From positions 1 through 34,020 of the forward strand of contig CAZOPF010000062.1 in the NCBI GenBank assembly GCA_964581605.1: a DNA stretch of 34,020 nucleotides. The letters are read 5' to 3'. Shown here one piece after another: positions 1-7,204 of this stretch. The DNA is from CAADGU01 sp964581605 (lineage in GTDB: Bacteria; Chloroflexota; Anaerolineae; Promineifilales; Promineifilaceae). Numbering within the stretch: the first letter of the stretch is position 1; the number at the start of each line of letters is the position of its first letter. A program made the position numbers and the translations under genes. Under the pieces are notes generated by a model. It worked only from the letters and a program-made list of their open reading frames with translations. It searched no databases and was not told the origin of the DNA.

Positions 1-64
1 GAGCAAGATGCTCGCGCTCCATTTATACAGGAGACAACATGGGCGGCAGCCCACCCACATGAAT

Positions 65-128
65 GAAAACAGGACGCTCATTATCTCCTTTTATCCGCGT
101 CATCCGCGCCAATCAGCGTCCTATTTTC
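65..128. repeat. Hairpin with 9-bp GGATGACGC-type array inside
   Basis: Arms GAAAACAGGACGCT (65-78) and AGCGTCCTATTTTC (115-128) pair at 13 of 14 positions around a 36-nt loop. The loop carries TATCCGCGTCATCCGCG, which on the minus strand is GGATGACGCGGAT, the same unit found in the arrays flanking the GxxExxY gene at 29.5-30.0 kb. It lies directly upstream of the ribosome-binding site of the first gene, so it forms part of that gene's leader. Confidence 0.7.
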
Positions 129-143
129 ACAGGAGTAATTATT

Positions 144-371
144 GTGGCCGCATATAGTTTGGAAACGATTCTGCACAAATGGGAAAAAGGGGATTTGTCA
201 CCAGAGCAGGCCATTGGGCAGACGTTGCTGTTGGTACAGGAGTTGACGGAACGGGTAGGGAAGTTGGAGAGGCGGGTAGTGGGGGAACGGCCGTTGTCCG
301 ACCAACGGCCGTTGTCCGACCAACGGCCGTCCCCCGAACCACGCCCCTCATCCCCCAAAGACATCCTGTAG
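144..371 (+). CDS. Small hypothetical protein with repeat-derived tail
   Basis: A 75-residue protein if translated from GTG at 144, chosen because AGGAG sits at 131-135, eight bases upstream; the longer open frame from 63 runs through a repeat hairpin and is less likely. Residues 1-45 look like a compact helical domain (start AAYSLETILHKWEKGDLS, then a heptad-like leucine run). The C-terminal third, RPLSDQRPLSDQRPSPEP, is encoded by an 18-bp tandem repeat built on ACGGCCGT and is probably disordered. I do not recognise a family. The minus-strand AOR gene lies downstream and the two converge on a shared hairpin. Confidence 0.55.
   Translation: MAAYSLETILHKWEKGDLSPEQAIGQTLLLVQELTERVGKLERRVVGERPLSDQRPLSDQRPSPEPRPSSPKDIL
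287..330. repeat. 18-bp tandem repeat carrying three ACGGCCGT copies
   Basis: ACGGCCGT stands at 287-294, 305-312 and 323-330, exactly 18 bp apart, with TGTCCGACCA between copies. The period is a multiple of three, so the coding frame of the gene at 144-371 is kept and the unit is translated as RPLSDQ. Confidence 0.9.
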
Positions 372-389
372 GGAAGAGTGGAGGGAAAA

Positions 390-419
390 AGAAGGCTCAC
401 CAAAACTGGTGAGCCTTCT
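390..419. terminator. Hairpin terminator between convergent genes
   Basis: A perfect 13-bp stem, AGAAGGCTCACCA (390-402) and TGGTGAGCCTTCT (407-419), with loop AAAC. On the minus strand the stem is followed by a T run (the + strand reads GGGAAAAAG just before it), so it fits an intrinsic terminator for the AOR gene ending at 449. It may also stop the + strand gene ending at 371. Confidence 0.85.
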
Positions 420-448
420 GCATTTAACCTGATTACCGATCGCCAAAC

Positions 449-2386
449 TTACAATCCCAAATCATCCGCCACCCAGGTCAGCCCCACATCTTCCAGTGTG
501 GCACGAGTGGGAACGCCCGTGGCCACGTCCCAACCTGCCTGTTCAAAATACATATCCATGCCTGCCTGCAATTCCGCTTCGTCCATCACAATGCCATCGG
601 AACGGCCACCCACAAGCGCTTTTTGGAACAACTTCTTCGGCAATGTATCCTGGTCGCGGGTCAGCCCCTCACGGGCATTGTAGGCACGCATCAAGTTTAA
701 GCGGCGACGGCCGATCTCCTGAATGTCATCTATCGTCACCTCCCAACCGGTGGCGGCCGCATATAAATCGGCCATATCCTGTGGGCCATAAAGCTGCCAG
801 CCAGGGCCATACACAAACTGGCAGATAGAGATGGTGTCCATCGCGCTGTAGTTATATTGAGACTTGAGAGCAAATTCTACCTTCTCGGCGTTTAACACTT
901 TGGCCGATTGTGGTTTGTCCAGGCCAATCTGGTTCAGGAAACGGTGGTAGGTGCTTTCATACGCTTTGGGTGAATAGAGCGGGTCATGCTCTGAGGATTG
1001 GTGGTCGGCGCCAAAGGGGTTGACGGCATAAATCAGGCCCAGGCTGCGTTTGACCTGGGGCATATGCGCCGGCAGTTCTTGCCCTTTGATGGTCAGCAGG
1101 TACTCATGGCCACGTCCCAAACGGTCGGCTGCTTTGCGCGAGCCTTCGGCCAGAATGTCGCCAAAACCTTCCCGTTTGAGCGTCTTTTCCAGCATGGCGA
1201 TCATCGCTTCGGCGTTGCCGTAACGCAGTTCAATACCCCCGGTATCTTCCACGCTGATCACTTCGTTTTCAAAACATTCCATGGCCCAGGAGAGCGTTGC
1301 GCCACAGGAGATGGTGTCTACACCGTATTCATTGCACAACTGGTTGGCATAGGTAATGGCATGGATGTCGCTGACGCCGCAGTAAGAGCCAAAAGTGGCG
1401 ATGGTTTCATATTCCGGGCCGCCGTATTCGGGGATGAGCTTATTGTTGCGCCACTCCGATTCGACCACCCGTTTGCAGCGGATGATGCAAGCGTAACAGG
1501 TATCACGGCCGTCTTTATCTTGCCGCCCTGCCTCGGCCCCCCGCAGCAGTTCATCATAGAGTCGCTCCCCACTGATGGCTTCCGCGTCCTCGAAAAAGCC
1601 GCCATCCCAGTTGCGTGTGGGCAGGCCGCCGCCACCCTGGTTGGCCATCACGGTATCGGCCGTGCCATATTTGCCAAACGCTTCCATATCGCTGCCGGGA
1701 AGTTCTTTTGCGCCCCGCTTGTGCAAGGCACTGACAGCCTTTTTATTCCCTGGTTCAATTTTGCCTGTCCCACGCACGGCAATCGCTTTGAGGTTTTTGC
1801 TGCCCATGACTGCGCCAATGCCGGTACGTCCCCAGGCGCGGTTGCTCATATTCATCACGGCCGCAAAGTTCGCCCGCTTCTCTCCGGCAATGCCAATCTG
1901 GGCAATTTCAATCTTCTTGTCGCCTAATTCATTTTTAATGGTTTCGTCTACTTCCAACGTTGGTTTGCCCCACAGGTGAGAAGCGTCACGCAGTTCAGCT
2001 TGCCCATCTTTGATCCAGAGGTAAACGGGTGTGGCTGATACGCCTTGAATAACGATGGCGTCAAACCCGGCATATTTGAGTTCGGCCGGCCAGAAACCAC
2101 CGGCCTGGCTGTCGGCTGCGCCGCCGCTGCTGGGGGATTTGCAGGTGGCGGTGCAGCGGCTCTGCCCGCTGACGGGTAGGCCGGCGGGGGCGCTGGTGGC
2201 AAAGGTGAGGGTATTTTCCGGGCTGAGAGGGTCAATGCCGGGTGGGGTGTTTTTCCAGAGGTAATATAACCCCATCAGGCTGCCCCCCGCATAGTGGCGG
2301 TAAAACTGTTCGGCCGGTTCTTCAATTTCTAGCTTGTGTTGGGTGAGGTCTACGTGTAAGACTTTGCCTGTAAATCCGTGTAACAT
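449..2386 (-). CDS. Aldehyde:ferredoxin oxidoreductase family protein
   Basis: 645 residues, about the normal AOR length. Enzymes of this family oxidise aldehydes to acids using a tungsten (or molybdenum) bis-pterin cofactor and one [4Fe-4S] cluster, passing electrons to ferredoxin in the cytoplasm. The cluster ligands are visible as C297-x2-C300-x3-C304 in DTCYACIIRC and C522 in DTISICQFV. The N-terminal domain begins GFTGKVLHVDLT, typical of the family, and TRNWDGGFF near 257 fits the cofactor-facing region. The start has GGAG eight bases upstream. The gene stands alone with no partner subunit or pterin gene nearby, so the substrate cannot be inferred. Family assignment is sure; tungsten versus molybdenum is not. 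Confidence 0.93.
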   Translation of the reverse strand: MLHGFTGKVLHVDLTQHKLEIEEPAEQFYRHYAGGSLMGLYYLWKNTPPGIDPLSPENTLTFATSAPAGLPVSGQSRCTATCKSPSSGGAADSQAGGFWPAELKYAGFDAIVIQGVSATPVYLWIKDGQAELRDASHLWGKPTLEVDETIKNELGDKKIEIAQIGIAGEKRANFAAVMNMSNRAWGRTGIGAVMGSKNLKAIAVRGTGKIEPGNKKAVSALHKRGAKELPGSDMEAFGKYGTADTVMANQGGGGLPTRNWDGGFFEDAEAISGERLYDELLRGAEAGRQDKDGRDTCYACIIRCKRVVESEWRNNKLIPEYGGPEYETIATFGSYCGVSDIHAITYANQLCNEYGVDTISCGATLSWAMECFENEVISVEDTGGIELRYGNAEAMIAMLEKTLKREGFGDILAEGSRKAADRLGRGHEYLLTIKGQELPAHMPQVKRSLGLIYAVNPFGADHQSSEHDPLYSPKAYESTYHRFLNQIGLDKPQSAKVLNAEKVEFALKSQYNYSAMDTISICQFVYGPGWQLYGPQDMADLYAAATGWEVTIDDIQEIGRRRLNLMRAYNAREGLTRDQDTLPKKLFQKALVGGRSDGIVMDEAELQAGMDMYFEQAGWDVATGVPTRATLEDVGLTWVADDLGL

Positions 2387-2493
2387 GGGAAATGCTCCTT
2401 TTTAACGCAAAGACGCAGCGGTGCAGAGAATAAGATTTTACCTATTCTACTTGGTGAGAGAGCAGAAGCAAACAGGAAGGGACACGGCCGTTA

Positions 2494-3477
2494 TCACCCG
2501 GTTTTGTCGTTGTCTGGGGAATCAGCAAGAGGAGCGCCAAGTTCTAGCTTTTTGAGGCGGTAGAGCGTTTCCTGGGTGAGTTGGCGGTGTTTGCTGGTGA
2601 TGTCGGCCTGGATGCCAAAGAGGAAGATGAGCATCCCCACCAGGATGAGGCCGGTGCCGAAGGTGATGGACTGCGTGAAACGGCCGATCCCCCGTTCGCC
2701 AATCACCCAAAAGTAAAAAAAACGCAGCCAGAGCAAAACCCCCACCGACAAGAACGGCAGCGAGGCGTAGGTAAACGTGCGCAGTGGCTCATAAAAGGCG
2801 TAGAGGCGGACGATGGTGCTGGCCTGGGCTTTGATGAAGTGCCACATGGAGCGTTGCAGGCGCGACGGCCGTGTTGGGCCATTGGTCTGCACGGGAATAC
2901 TGACAATCGTCATGCCCATTTTGCCCGCCTGGATGATGGTATCCAACGTGTAGCTGAACTGGGTCAGGATGTTTAGCCGCAGCGCCGCCTCGCGGGAGTA
3001 GGCGCGGAAACCACTGGGCGCGTCGGGCACATCGGTGCCGCTCACGGTGCGTACCGTCCAGCTTCCCAACTTTTGCAGCAGCCGCTTTAGCGGCGAAAAA
3101 TGGGCGATATGGTCAACCTGCCGGTTGGCGACCACAATATCTGCCTGCTGTGCCAGCACGGGGGCTACCAGTTCGGGGATGGTGCGCCCTGGATACTGGT
3201 TGTCCGCGTCGGTGTTGACAATGATGTCCGCCCCCAAACGCAGGCAGGCATCCAGCCCGTCTTGAAAGGTGCGCGCCAACCCCATATTGTGGCGGTGGCT
3301 GATGATGTGCTGTACGCCACAATCCCGTGCTACCTGTACGGTGTTATCGGTGCTGCCATCGTTAATAACCAGCAGTTCAATGCAATCAATACCGGGCACG
3401 GCCGTAGGCAAATCCGCCAATGTTTGTGGTAATGTGTCCGCTTCGTTGTAGCAGGGGATTTGAATGATGAGTTTCAT
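2494..3477 (-). CDS. Family 2 glycosyltransferase, polyprenyl-phosphate type, membrane-anchored
   Basis: 327 residues from the ATG at 3477 (MKLIIQIPCYNEADTLPQTL); five more residues upstream would start inside a repeat. The GT-A fold is shown by IPCYNEA, NDGSTDN and the metal-binding NTDADNQYPG. Two hydrophobic segments near the C-terminus (starting about LPFLSVGVLLW and FGTGLILVGMLIF) anchor it in the membrane, the architecture of GtrB/dolichyl-phosphate-sugar synthase relatives. Such proteins load a sugar onto a polyprenyl phosphate for cell-surface glycan or lipid synthesis. No clear Shine-Dalgarno is seen because a heptamer repeat lies directly upstream. Sugar and lipid partners are unknown. 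Confidence 0.88.
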   Translation of the reverse strand: MKLIIQIPCYNEADTLPQTLADLPTAVPGIDCIELLVINDGSTDNTVQVARDCGVQHIISHRHNMGLARTFQDGLDACLRLGADIIVNTDADNQYPGRTIPELVAPVLAQQADIVVANRQVDHIAHFSPLKRLLQKLGSWTVRTVSGTDVPDAPSGFRAYSREAALRLNILTQFSYTLDTIIQAGKMGMTIVSIPVQTNGPTRPSRLQRSMWHFIKAQASTIVRLYAFYEPLRTFTYASLPFLSVGVLLWLRFFYFWVIGERGIGRFTQSITFGTGLILVGMLIFLFGIQADITSKHRQLTQETLYRLKKLELGAPLADSPDNDKTG

Positions 3478-3489
3478 GGGTGTGAGTTG

Positions 3490-3549
3490 CAAGTGGCAAG
3501 TGGCAGGTGGCAGGTATTACTTGCCACCTGCCACTTGCTACCTGCCACC
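3490..3549. repeat. Heptamer palindromic element 1 (GTGGCAR type)
   Basis: Tandem 7-mers of the form CAAGTGG/CAGGTGG are followed by their inverse. The perfect arms are 3496-3512 (GCAAGTGGCAGGTGGCA) and 3522-3538 with a 9-nt loop, plus one further unit to 3549. The stop codon and last residues (GGR) of the ATL gene are encoded in the right arm, and the left end abuts the glycosyltransferase start. Confidence 0.9.
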
Positions 3550-3915
3550 AAGTATATCTTCCAGTTCCATCAAGTTCGGCCCTTCCCACAGGTAGATGTC
3601 CAGGTTGATACGGCCGTGAGCATCCACCACCACCCCTTCCGCCCGCAGCAAACGGGACTGTTCCTGAGCCGCGTGTTCCCGGTGATGAATGCTGATGCGC
3701 CCCTTGTTGTTCACTACCCGCTGCCAGGGCACAGTAGCTGAAGTATACAGTTCACCGCTTTCTGGTGCGTTCAGGGCGCTCAGTGCGTAGCCTACGGCAC
3801 GAGCGCCATTGGGGCGGCCAAGCATAAGAGCGATACGGCCGTAGCTCGTTACCCTTCCTGGCGGAATTTGTTGCGCCACTTTATACACCTGCACATAAAA
3901 GCTGGGCTTGCTCAT
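3538..3915 (-). CDS. Alkyltransferase-like (ATL) DNA-binding protein
   Basis: 125 residues, the size of the MGMT/Ogt DNA-binding domain. YKVAQQIPPGRVTSYGRIA is the usual helix-turn-helix entry and RAVGYALSALN follows. The active-site segment reads PWQR (residues 63-66) where alkyltransferases have PCHR, so the methyl-accepting cysteine is tryptophan. Proteins of this class bind O6-alkylguanine without repairing it and flag it for nucleotide excision repair. The Q in place of H is common in one ATL branch. The ATG at 3915 matches the family start; the longer frame to 3966 has no family match. The last residues come from a heptamer repeat, which also supplies the TAG stop. Confidence 0.88.
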   Translation of the reverse strand: MSKPSFYVQVYKVAQQIPPGRVTSYGRIALMLGRPNGARAVGYALSALNAPESGELYTSATVPWQRVVNNKGRISIHHREHAAQEQSRLLRAEGVVVDAHGRINLDIYLWEGPNLMELEDILGGR

Positions 3916-4065
3916 GCCCGGTATCTTATCCACACTTTCCCGGTTAGACCACCCGCCCAAACGCAAATTTTCACGGGTTGTTTACCTTCCCTTTTCGCGC
4001 CCGGTGATATAACGAGCACATCTTTTTTACAACAAAGTTGTGTGTTGTGGGAGCAAGTGACTGTT

Positions 4066-4467
4066 ATGGATGGAAGTGAGAAAACCAACTGGTCTGTTCT
4101 GGTGGTGGACGATGAACCATTGACCCGCAATTTGCTGCGGTTGATGCTGGAACCGGCTGGCTATCGTGTTTGTGGCGCTGGTGATGGGTATGAAGCCTTG
4201 TCCATGGTCAAGGAAGCCCATCCCGACATCATGATTCTGGATGTGATGATGCCGGCAATGGATGGCTTAACCGTCTGCCGATTGATCCGCGAAGATGAAG
4301 AGGTGGCGGGCATCCCGATTATTATGCTAAGTGGCAAGGTGCATCGGGATGCCGTGCAAGAAGGTTTGCAGGCAGGAGCCAACCGGTATCTGGCCAAACC
4401 AATGTCCCGCATTGGTCTATTACAAGAATTACAGGAAGTGCTGGCGGAAACGGCCGTCGCTTCCTAA
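4066..4467 (+). CDS. Single-domain response regulator (CheY-like receiver)
   Basis: 133 residues consisting of one receiver domain. The acidic pair D15-D16 (VLVVDDE), phospho-acceptor D59 (MILDVMMPAMDG), switch residue S89 (IIMLSG) and K111 (LAKPM) are all present, so it should be phosphorylatable. There is no output domain and no histidine kinase in the window. The ATG at 4066 follows GGGAG at 4049-4053, a rather long spacing of 12; a GTG at 4057 is an alternative that adds three residues. Its stop overlaps the stop of the convergent DJ-1 gene. Confidence 0.93.
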   Translation: MDGSEKTNWSVLVVDDEPLTRNLLRLMLEPAGYRVCGAGDGYEALSMVKEAHPDIMILDVMMPAMDGLTVCRLIREDEEVAGIPIIMLSGKVHRDAVQEGLQAGANRYLAKPMSRIGLLQELQEVLAETAVAS

Positions 4468-5090
4468 CCCAACCCCAAATCCGTTTCCACATCCACCCAA
4501 CTACCTAACCGGTCAATGTGCAAGGCTTCGTATAATTGGTGTGCCTGCTCTGGCGAACTGAGTTGCGCCAACAAAACCAGCGCTGCCCGGTAACTGACCA
4601 GCCCCCCATTAGCCGTCACCCGCCGGTTATCGAGTACCACTGGCGCGTCAAACTGCACCTGCACCTCTGGAAACTGTGCCTGTAACTGCGCTTCGCCGCC
4701 AAACCAGGTGGTGGCTCGTTTCCCGGCCAACACCCCCGCCTGCGCCAGCAGAAACGCGCCGCTACAATTACTGCCCATCCACTGTGCCGTCTCTTCCTGC
4801 CGTCGTATAAAATCATTCAACGGCTCATTTTGCAGCAGATGATCCATCTCGTAAGCGCCCGGCACCAGCAGCACATCCAGCATCATGTCGTCGCTGATGG
4901 TCGCGTCCACGCCCAGCGTAATGCCTTCGGCGGTGGTAACGGTGGGCTGGTTTTCCACGCCAATGAGCAGGAGTTCCCACCCGGTAAACCAGTTTTGTCG
5001 TCGGGCGATGCCAAAAACCTCTGCTGGGGCAATGACCTCGCTGGTCAACACGCCGTCAAACACAATAATGCCGATTTTTTTGGTTGTCAT
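4464..5090 (-). CDS. DJ-1/PfpI family protein
   Basis: 208 residues with the class I glutamine amidotransferase-like fold. It opens KKIGIIVFDGVLTSEVIAP and has the nucleophile elbow GSNCSGAFLLA with C109. This is the branch usually fused to or found beside AraC regulators, and here an AraC gene is divergently transcribed next door, so the two may be a regulatory unit. The catalytic activity of this branch is mostly unknown (stress response, glyoxalase-like or isonitrile hydratase activities are described in relatives). GGAG lies 10-11 bases before the ATG. Its 3' end overlaps the receiver-domain gene by four bases, tail to tail. Confidence 0.88.
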   Translation of the reverse strand: MTTKKIGIIVFDGVLTSEVIAPAEVFGIARRQNWFTGWELLLIGVENQPTVTTAEGITLGVDATISDDMMLDVLLVPGAYEMDHLLQNEPLNDFIRRQEETAQWMGSNCSGAFLLAQAGVLAGKRATTWFGGEAQLQAQFPEVQVQFDAPVVLDNRRVTANGGLVSYRAALVLLAQLSSPEQAHQLYEALHIDRLGSWVDVETDLGLG

Positions 5091-5183
5091 CTTTTTATTT
5101 CTCCAGGTATGATTGTTGTTAAATCAAACCTGAGCTTAACCGATTGCCTGATGAGCGTATTGTAAATTTTCGACATTTTGGGT

Positions 5184-6056
5184 ATGGATATGACACAAGA
5201 CACGGCCGTACACCCCACCTCTCCCCTGCCACACCTGGGTTTGGTATTGGCCTCTCCTTCCCCGGCGCTGGCCCCCTATGTGCATAGCTACTGGTTCATC
5301 AACCGCACCTGGACACGGCCGTACCCCCTGGAAGAAAATCTCTATCCCGAAGGCGGCGTGGGCATCATCTTTAATGCAGGTGACCCGGTGCTGGTAGATG
5401 GCACGGCCGTGACCGCGCCCGCTTTTCTGGATGCCACCAACAGCTTCAGGACCCGGCTCGGCTTTCAGGGGCGGGTAGCGTTGGCAGGCATTCGCTTCCA
5501 CCCCGGCGGCGCGTTTCCATTCTTGCCCTTACCGCTCAAAGAAGTACATAATCTGCCGGTGGCTCTGGACCAAATTCTGCCTCCGACCCTCATTTCATGG
5601 GGTACACAACTGGCTGATTTACCCACCCTGGCCCAAAAAGCTGCCCATCTGGAAGCTATATTGCACCGCTGGTACCGCCCTCAACAAGAGCTATCCCCAG
5701 ACATTCACACGGCCCTGACCGCCATTCGGCAGACAAAAGGGCAGATCAACCTGCACGCATTGGCCGAGGCCAACTTCATTAGCCAGCGACAGTTGGAGCG
5801 TCATTTCCAGGCACAGGTTGGGCTGTCTGCCAAAACATATGCCCGGTTGGTGCGGGTGCAAACGGCACGCATCCGGTTGAGGCAGGCGCAGCCAACTGCC
5901 CATCTTAGTCAAGACCTGGGTTTTTACGATCAGTCCCACTTTATTCGTGATTTTCAGGCGATCATGGGGCTGACGCCGCAGCAATACCGGCAATACCGGG
6001 TGCTGCGCCAGCAAAAATGGCAGTTGGCAGAAGTAACCCAGAAGGACAGCACATGA
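5184..6056 (+). CDS. AraC family transcriptional regulator
   Basis: 290 residues. The N-terminal part (to about 150) resembles the sensing domain of AraC proteins with YVHSYWFINRTW and GGVGIIFNAGDPV. The C-terminal 100 residues hold the two helix-turn-helix motifs, with FISQRQLERHFQAQVGLSAK and LGFYDQSHFIRDFQAIMGLT. The start is uncertain between ATG 5184 and ATG 5190; no good Shine-Dalgarno is visible, which is common for poorly translated regulators. It overlaps the next gene in ATGA (6053-6056), so the pair should be co-translated. The divergent DJ-1 gene, sharing a 93-bp intergenic region, is the best candidate second target. Confidence 0.88.
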   Translation: MDMTQDTAVHPTSPLPHLGLVLASPSPALAPYVHSYWFINRTWTRPYPLEENLYPEGGVGIIFNAGDPVLVDGTAVTAPAFLDATNSFRTRLGFQGRVALAGIRFHPGGAFPFLPLPLKEVHNLPVALDQILPPTLISWGTQLADLPTLAQKAAHLEAILHRWYRPQQELSPDIHTALTAIRQTKGQINLHALAEANFISQRQLERHFQAQVGLSAKTYARLVRVQTARIRLRQAQPTAHLSQDLGFYDQSHFIRDFQAIMGLTPQQYRQYRVLRQQKWQLAEVTQKDST

Positions 6057-6532
6057 ATTGGTGGTACTCTATGAATCGGCGTATTGCCTCCAGTGGCCCA
6101 GGGGCCAAATTGTTCTCGCACATTGCCCACCATTTGGATGGCCCCAGTTTGCGCTGGAGCAACGGCCGTTTTGCTCCCGGCGCATTCCTCACTGGCGTGC
6201 CGCTGCTTACGCTCACAACCATCGGCGCGAAAAGCGGCCAACCCCGCTCCGTCCCCCTGCTGGGTACACCCGATGGCGACAATATCATCCTCATCGCCTC
6301 TAACTGGGGTGGTAAAAAACACCCGGCCTGGTACCATAACCTCAAAGCCAACCCCCAGGCGCAGGTGGCCCGCAAGGGGCAAACCCAAACCTTTATCGCC
6401 CAAGAAGTGACCGGTGCAGAATACGGCCGTTGCTGGCAACAGGCCATCGCCATTTATCCGGGGTATGAACTGTACAAGTCGCGGACTGACGGCCGTGCCA
6501 TCCCTATTTTTCTGCTGACCCCTTCCGCGTAA
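6053..6532 (+). CDS. Nitroreductase family deazaflavin (F420)-dependent oxidoreductase, Ddn-like
   Basis: 159 residues. The block TTIGAKSGQPRSVPLLG, followed by ASNWGGKKHPAWYHNL and NPQAQV, is the signature of the split-barrel Ddn family that uses reduced coenzyme F420 for hydride transfer. The ATG overlaps the AraC stop and AAGGA at 6042-6046 gives a good ribosome-binding site, so translation is coupled. A terminator-like palindrome starts five bases after the stop. No F420 biosynthesis gene is in the window; the cofactor is inferred from the family. Confidence 0.9.
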   Translation: MNWWYSMNRRIASSGPGAKLFSHIAHHLDGPSLRWSNGRFAPGAFLTGVPLLTLTTIGAKSGQPRSVPLLGTPDGDNIILIASNWGGKKHPAWYHNLKANPQAQVARKGQTQTFIAQEVTGAEYGRCWQQAIAIYPGYELYKSRTDGRAIPIFLLTPSA

Positions 6533-6536
6533 CGAG

Positions 6537-6583
6537 GACGCAGAAGAGCCTGATGCGTAGATAAAATCAGGCTCTTCTGCGTC
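6537..6583. terminator. Perfect 18-bp palindrome between convergent genes
   Basis: GACGCAGAAGAGCCTGAT (6537-6554) and its exact complement (6566-6583) are separated by 11 nt. It lies between the + strand Ddn-like gene and the minus-strand lipoprotein gene and probably ends both transcripts. No strong T run follows on either strand, so Rho-independent function is likely but not certain. Confidence 0.7.
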
Positions 6584-6627
6584 TAACTTCATATATTACG
6601 GGGCCTGTTGTCCATGAACTTGCCAGA

Positions 6628-7188
6628 TCAATTGCCAGAATCAATGGCACTAACCAGCAAGTGGGCGAGCGCCTGTGCGCCAGCCTCTTTTGGCACATCG
6701 CCAAAGGCGACCACAAAGGCGGTATCGTCATTCGCCTTCACCCACAGCTCGCGGGCGGCCGCACCATTGTTAAAATACGCCTCCTGGCCCAAACCGCTTA
6801 CGTCTGCCTCCAGATACAAGGGCTGGTTTTCATAGGCTTCTATGGGCGTCAGGACCACGTAGCCAAAATTGGCGCTACCATCAGCGTCGCTGGCGGCCAC
6901 ATATGCGCAGCCGCTTTCTCCTGGCATACCGTCATAGTCGAAGATACGTTCCGGGGCGTTGACCAGTTCGCTTCCCATTACCGCTTCCAGGTTTTCTTGA
7001 GGAATAAGCTGGCAGAGATCGATCTGCGTGAGGTCGCCACTTAATGTGATGGGGGGAATGGGTTGCAAGATGAGCTGCATATTCTCGTCGCCGTTCGTGT
7101 TATTGTTCACGTTCGTATCCACAATACCACAAGCCAGCGAGGCCAGTGCCAGCACAGTCAGGTATAGGGTAATTCGTATCCTGTTCAT
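6628..7188 (-). CDS. Putative lipoprotein, DUF3558-like
   Basis: 186 residues from the ATG at 7188, chosen because GAGG stands six bases upstream; the longer frame has no signal peptide. MNRIRITLYLTVLALASLAC is a lipoprotein-type signal with C20 as the probable lipidated cysteine (the -3 residue is serine, not the usual leucine). After an Asn/Thr-rich spacer the domain has IDLCQLIPQENLEAVMG and a second cysteine in GESGCAYV, matching the pattern of DUF3558-type secreted domains with a paired cysteine. It follows the large secreted protein by 16 bases in the same direction, so they are probably one transcript. Confidence 0.75.
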   Translation of the reverse strand: MNRIRITLYLTVLALASLACGIVDTNVNNNTNGDENMQLILQPIPPITLSGDLTQIDLCQLIPQENLEAVMGSELVNAPERIFDYDGMPGESGCAYVAASDADGSANFGYVVLTPIEAYENQPLYLEADVSGLGQEAYFNNGAAARELWVKANDDTAFVVAFGDVPKEAGAQALAHLLVSAIDSGN

Positions 7189-7204
7189 CTTTTTCCTCAT
7201 TCGC

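Noticed and set aside
998..1927. Long + strand open frame of 309 codons inside the AOR gene
   Set aside because: It is the complement-frame shadow of a well-supported AOR gene, with no family signature.
3978..4013. Promoter TTGTTT...TATAAC ahead of the receiver gene
   Set aside because: The spacing is 24 bp, too long for a normal promoter.
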